From Galaxea fascicularis (taxonomy: Eukaryota > Cnidaria > Anthozoa > Scleractinia > Euphylliidae), in NCBI GenBank assembly GCA_948470475.1, contig OX419346.1, positions 19,954,417-20,018,416 on the forward strand: a stretch of 64,000 nucleotides of DNA, written 5' to 3'. Every line of letters starts with the position of its first letter. Position 1 is the first letter of the stretch. Both the position numbers and the translations under genes were made by a program. Positions 60,801 through 64,000 of the stretch are shown piece by piece. Below the pieces are notes generated by a model that was given only the letters and a program-made list of their open reading frames with translations, was not told the origin of the DNA and ran no database searches.

Positions 60801-63032
60801 TTAAGTGTAATGAGGTGATTGCTAAATGCCTTTATTTCTGCCTGAGTACTTACAGTACTGTGCAAAAAGAATGCAAACGAATTTCGCCAAAATTCGGGTA
60901 TTGTTCACTCGAAATATCGCAGAAATTTCGGGCGAAAAAGTGTGATTTTTCGGCCGTAATTTCGAAGAAAATTCGCTGAGCCACACGAAAGTTCGAACAC
61001 ACGCACGAAAATTCGCTAATCAAACAGCGAAATTTCGGTGAGATTTCGTATGTACTGAAACGAAAATTCAAGAAATTTCGCTGAGCAACACGAAAGTTCT
61101 GACACATGCACGAACATTCGCTACTCGAACAACGATATTTCGGTGACAGCTCGTATGCACGGAAATGAAAACTCAAGAACCTAAGTGTATACTTTGTAGA
61201 TCGAAAAATCGTAATCCTGAAACGACATTTCGTGAAATGTTGGTAAGTGGGTTCGTATTTAGTAGCATGAATGAATGAAATCGACAACCGTACACGTGGC
61301 TCTTCGAGTGACCCGACCCGAATGAAACTGTAGACAAGCATTTACGAGCGATTTCCACAGCCTATAACTTTTATTCGAGTGGTAGTTTGTTTACAGAGAT
61401 ACACCAACATAATCCCCTTACCGTTTTGATACTGATCATAACAAATCACACTTCAAAGATACAGTGTAGCTGTTTTTTCCTCTCGCGTCAAGTCCCTTAT
61501 CCTCACTGAGATTAATTAAGACGTGTATTCACGAGTTATTAAATATAACTCCTGCCGAGTCCTGATGTTAACCCTAACATTGAAATCAGCTTCTGTTACT
61601 GCCGCAAATTGGATGTCTAGCGCACCAGTAAAGTCAAGAAATGCCTTCGAACAGTTGCTGTTAACAGACGCCATTTGGATTTGATTGCATAGCCAAATAT
61701 GGAAGGTAGGTAGTACCAGTCTCCAGAGAGTCACGGGTAAGAATTGTAAACAAGTGCGAAACATAAAATTTTGCCTCTCTCATGAGAAACGTTAAATAAC
61801 ACAAATTGTAATTTTAAATATTTATTGCTATGGCTAAAAACTACAAGAATAGAACAACACTAAAAAATTAGAAACAATTCCAAAACCTGGATTTACTATG
61901 TTTACGCAATCGTTTGCATCAACACAACACGGTAAACGTGGAGATGGAGTCTGAGAAGAATAAATGAGCTGGGTAGGTTACAGTTGTAAATTTAAAGGAT
62001 GTTTATTACTGTTTTCGAACATCGTTTGATGAGCGAATTTTCGTGCGAACTTTCTGCGAACTTCTTCTCGCGAAAGTTCGTTTTACTCAGCGATATTTCG
62101 CTCGAATATTCGCATGGTCTTGCGAAGAACAGCGCGAATTTTCGTTTTCGTTAAAACAATAGTCGTTTCGAAAATTCATGAAACTTCGTCCGAAATATCG
62201 TCTCCTTCGAAATTTCGTCAGATTTCGTCGAAAAACACCGAAAAGTCAGGAAAAGCACCGAAATTCGTTTGCATTCTTTTTGCACAGTACTGTACATTAA
62301 TATATATTTTTTTGCTATCACAACACAGGTTATTACACAAGTTGCTTTTGCATCCACTGAAGATGTCGATTCAGCAGTTGCTGCTGCAAAGGTTGAAATT
62401 TCATTTAATTGCTTTTTCACTTTTTCATAAAGAAATTAAGGTACTGGTTACAGTGACAGAGTGTCATTGTTTTATGAGGTCCATGCCCATTATATTATAT
62501 TAATTAATAAAAGAATCTGAAGGTGTCTAGAGTTACATGTAAGTTTTAATGTAGAGGTACACTACAGTACATGCACATGGTACAGGGTTGGCGCAGTGGT
62601 GAAAGTGCTCGCCTTCCATCAATGTGTCCCAGGTTCAATTCCCACACTCAACGTCATAAGTGGGCTGAGTTTATTGGTTCTCTAACTCTACTCTGAGAGG
62701 TTTTTCTCCAGGTACTGTACTCCTGCTTTCCACTCTCTCCAAAAACCAACATTTGATTTGATTTGGTTTGATTTGAGTATTGGGTATTATTTTAGAATAA
62801 TTCTTGTAATGGGCTTGTGAACATCTTACTATGAAAGACACACAATAGAAATAAATCATTATTATATTACTATAATTATTATTATGTTTTAGGAAGCTTT
62901 TTATAATGGACCTTGGGGAACAATGAATGCCAGAGATCGTGGTAACCTCATGTACAAGTGAGTAATCGGTCAGAAATACATTGTAAGCGTAGAATAAGGT
63001 ATTGTGTGGTTCCAAAAAATATCTCTTTCCCC

Positions 63033-63064
<32 letters not shown>

Positions 63065-64000
63065 ACACAGAAGGTATTTTGGTTTGCATCCACCCACCCC
63101 TCAAATTTAGCTCCACAAAAACTTTGGCTTTTGCCACCCTCCTCCCCCTTGGTTAATTTCCACTGACCCTCTGTGACTGAGCTATGAATATTTTTCTGAC
63201 ACTGCACATTATCAGGGCTGTACCCAATTTTTAAGTAGGCACAGATGTGCAAAAGGTAGCCAGGGAATTCAGTTTTTGTGGTAAGGACTTAATGTGCTGC
63301 TTGTTGTTGTTGTTGTTGTTTTTCTTTTTATCAAAGTATCCAGGGGTCTAACAAAGAATTTCTGGGAAACTCCTCAACTCCCGCCACTTAATGACAGCCC
63401 TGGTATTAAAGCAATTCATTGGCAACATTTGATTGCATTCTTTTTCGAAGGTTGGCTGAACTAATGGATGAGCATAGAGAGGAATTAGCAACAATAGAAT
63501 CCCTGGACTCTGGTGCAGTGTACACGCTTGCTTTGAAGACCCACATTGGCATGTCTATTGATACCCTGCGTTACTTTGCTGGATGGGCGGACAAGATTCA
63601 GGTAAAGAAATTAGTTATGCCCCACTTTTGTTATCGTCTGTGGTGTATGATGCAATTAATCTCATTTTCATGTAACGTAGGCATTTGGGTGGTAGATTGT
63701 ATTCTCGAGGGCTACTCTGAATTGTTCGAATAAATGTTGGTTGAGCTTATCTTCTCCTCTGGTTGGATATTTACGGAACGACGCAATACGCTACATCATC
63801 TATGTGCCTGAGGCATTAATTTTCTTTTAGTCACTTTCAAGGTGAAACGAAAAGAGTATCTATCATGACGTTTGGCCATTATGTGATCGCATTTACTGAA
63901 TGAGTAAAGTACAAGGAATTCATTGATAACTATTTCTTCTTTGCAGGGATTAACCATTCCCATCAACAATGCCAAACCAAACAGAAATTTGTCATATACC
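54900..64000 (+). CDS. ALDH1L2: 10-formyltetrahydrofolate dehydrogenase, ALDH1L2-like, 5' part (15 exons, open at right edge)
   Basis: Exons: 54900-55345, 56660-56825, 56983-57087, 57539-57595, 57890-57922, 58009-58146, 58776-58904, 59304-59392, 59533-59601, 60063-60135, 60422-60541, 62329-62391, 62893-62957, 63451-63601, 63947-64000; 586 codons in phase. The enzyme oxidises 10-formyl-THF to THF and CO2 with NADP+. Domains: formyl-THF hydrolase about 26-230, with [10 protein letters not shown] (His134) and DDGLDTG (Asp170) as the catalytic pair; formyltransferase C-terminal domain to about 335; carrier domain with Ser383 in AGAGSMDV as the phosphopantetheine site; aldehyde dehydrogenase domain from about 440. 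The family is about 900 aa, so the dehydrogenase catalytic Cys and Glu lie beyond the window. Residues 1-25 lack acids and carry four Arg, fitting a mitochondrial presequence. VTFYGS and [11 protein letters not shown] resemble ALDH1L2 more than ALDH1L1, though an invertebrate gene may predate that split. Confidence 0.93.
54975..54977 (+). promoter_or_regulatory. Possible internal start codon giving a cytosolic form
   Basis: This ATG (Met26) begins [12 protein letters not shown], which aligns with the usual N-terminus of cytosolic ALDH1L1. It is preceded by CGCA, giving an A at -1 but a G at -3 (GCA), a fair context. The upstream ATG at 54,900 (preceded by AATA, A at -3) adds the presequence. 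Both may be used by leaky scanning or by alternative transcription starts. Confidence 0.45.
56088..56190 (-). repeat. Dispersed ~95-bp repeat, minus copy in ALDH1L2 intron 1
   Basis: AAATGAAAGCTACTGAGCAG, TACTTTCCTGTAGTGCTC and TTTATTATGCTGTAC are the complement of the family consensus words seen at 7,945-8,145 and 39,418-39,528. Confidence 0.6.
58240..58408. mobile_element. Foldback element in ALDH1L2 intron 6
   Basis: ACCGTGAACACTAGAAAAA on the left pairs with TTCTGGTGTTCACGGT on the right. GGAATGTTTGTTTCGTGACC and AACACAATAACATTCC pair further in, as do CCAATCAGAAGC and GATTGGCTTTTT. The element is about 169 bp. Confidence 0.65.
58979..59163. repeat. Imperfect inverted-repeat element in ALDH1L2 intron 7
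   Basis: CAGGGCAAGAAACTT on the left roughly pairs with AAGTTTCCTGCCCTGG on the right. A short internal palindrome CACTTGTCCCTTTGGACAAGTG lies at about 59,017-59,038. Weak evidence for a mobile element. Confidence 0.35.
60853..62292. mobile_element. 1,440-bp Tc1/mariner-type non-autonomous element in ALDH1L2 intron 11
   Basis: The left end CAGTACTGTGCAAAAAGAAT and the right end ATTCTTTTTGCACAGTACTG are perfect inverted repeats of about 30 bp, and TA flanks both sides (60,851-60,852; 62,293-62,294). TA duplication and a CAGTRCTGTGCAAAA start are typical of Tc1/mariner elements. The body is filled with short CGAAATTTCG/CGAAAATTCG words and a 105-bp direct repeat (60,971 and 61,076). No transposase frame is present; the longest frames follow the repeats. 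Confidence 0.8.
62587..62885 (+). mobile_element. tRNA-derived SINE in ALDH1L2 intron 12
   Basis: The head resembles a tRNA with RNA polymerase III promoter boxes: an A-box-like GGCGCAGTGGTGAAAGTGC and a B-box GGTTCAATTCC about 35 bp later. The body contains CTCTGAGAGGTTTTTCTCCA and CCAACATTTGATTTGATTTG. The 3' end is a short ATT-rich tail ending about 8 bp before the splice acceptor of the exon at 62,893. It is not a functional tRNA gene, because no cloverleaf can be closed. Confidence 0.75.
63029..63069. repeat. Poly-C and (CA)n tract
   Basis: A run of C from about 63,034 to 63,050 followed by (AC)n to 63,069 in ALDH1L2 intron 13. Other homopolymer C or G runs lie near 31,576, 33,701, 44,793 and 51,233. 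Confidence 0.85.

Noticed and set aside
60850..61341. A 163-codon minus-strand frame with a repeated peptide
   Set aside because: The peptide repeat is the 105-bp direct repeat within the TA-flanked element, and the frame runs into the terminal inverted repeat.
62587..62660. A possible tRNA gene
   Set aside because: A- and B-box words are present, but no acceptor stem or cloverleaf closes, and the sequence continues into a SINE body and tail.
62671..63252. A 193-codon minus-strand open frame
   Set aside because: It crosses the SINE, ALDH1L2 exon 13 in antisense, and the poly-C/(CA)n tract, which gives its poly-Gly and poly-Val/Cys run. No domain is visible.

Overview
This is eukaryotic nuclear DNA, most likely from an anthozoan cnidarian such as a stony coral. 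The evidence is AT-rich sequence, short exons with standard GT-AG introns, invertebrate-style introns of about 0.1-2.5 kb, and many short inverted-repeat elements, SINEs and LINE tails. The phylum is an inference from general gene and repeat character; no species marker is present. Exons were joined by hand using splice sites, reading phase and comparison among the paralogs.

Layout. Bases 1-18,700 hold no gene I can support. This stretch contains mobile-element remnants: foldback elements, a near-perfect 112-bp palindrome, a decayed LINE fragment inside an inverted repeat, and tandem copies of a dispersed repeat. Bases 18,730-50,788 hold a head-to-tail, plus-strand cluster of major facilitator superfamily genes of the MFSD4A/NaGLT1 (MFSD4B) type. 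Three are complete: gene A (18,730-28,116; 12 coding exons, 560 aa), gene B (29,909-36,924; 11 exons, 582 aa) and gene D (41,694-50,788; 11 exons, 554 aa). A fourth, orphan first exon (C, 38,499-38,803) lies between B and D with no later exons of its own. It is either an alternative first exon of D or the remains of a lost paralog. Bases 52,022-54,899 are intergenic, with one doubtful exon pair. From 54,900 to the window end lies the 5' two-thirds of a 10-formyltetrahydrofolate dehydrogenase of ALDH1L2 type (15 exons, 586 codons, open at the right edge).

How the genes relate. The three transporters share nearly all intron positions and phases, including an 18-nt microexon, so they arose by tandem duplication. 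B has precisely lost intron 6 and D has precisely lost intron 10. The formyltransferase gene is functionally separate: it oxidises 10-formyl-THF to THF and CO2 in one-carbon metabolism. Its sequence suggests two start codons, one giving a mitochondrial presequence and one a cytosolic protein. Nothing shows that the transporters and this enzyme share a pathway.

The introns hold most of the unexplained structure. Gene D's last intron has a 54-bp minisatellite split by one inverted-repeat element, and next to it an element nested inside a related element with TTA and TAA target duplications. ALDH1L2 intron 11 holds a 1,440-bp TA-flanked element. Two retroposons sit almost directly against 3' splice sites.
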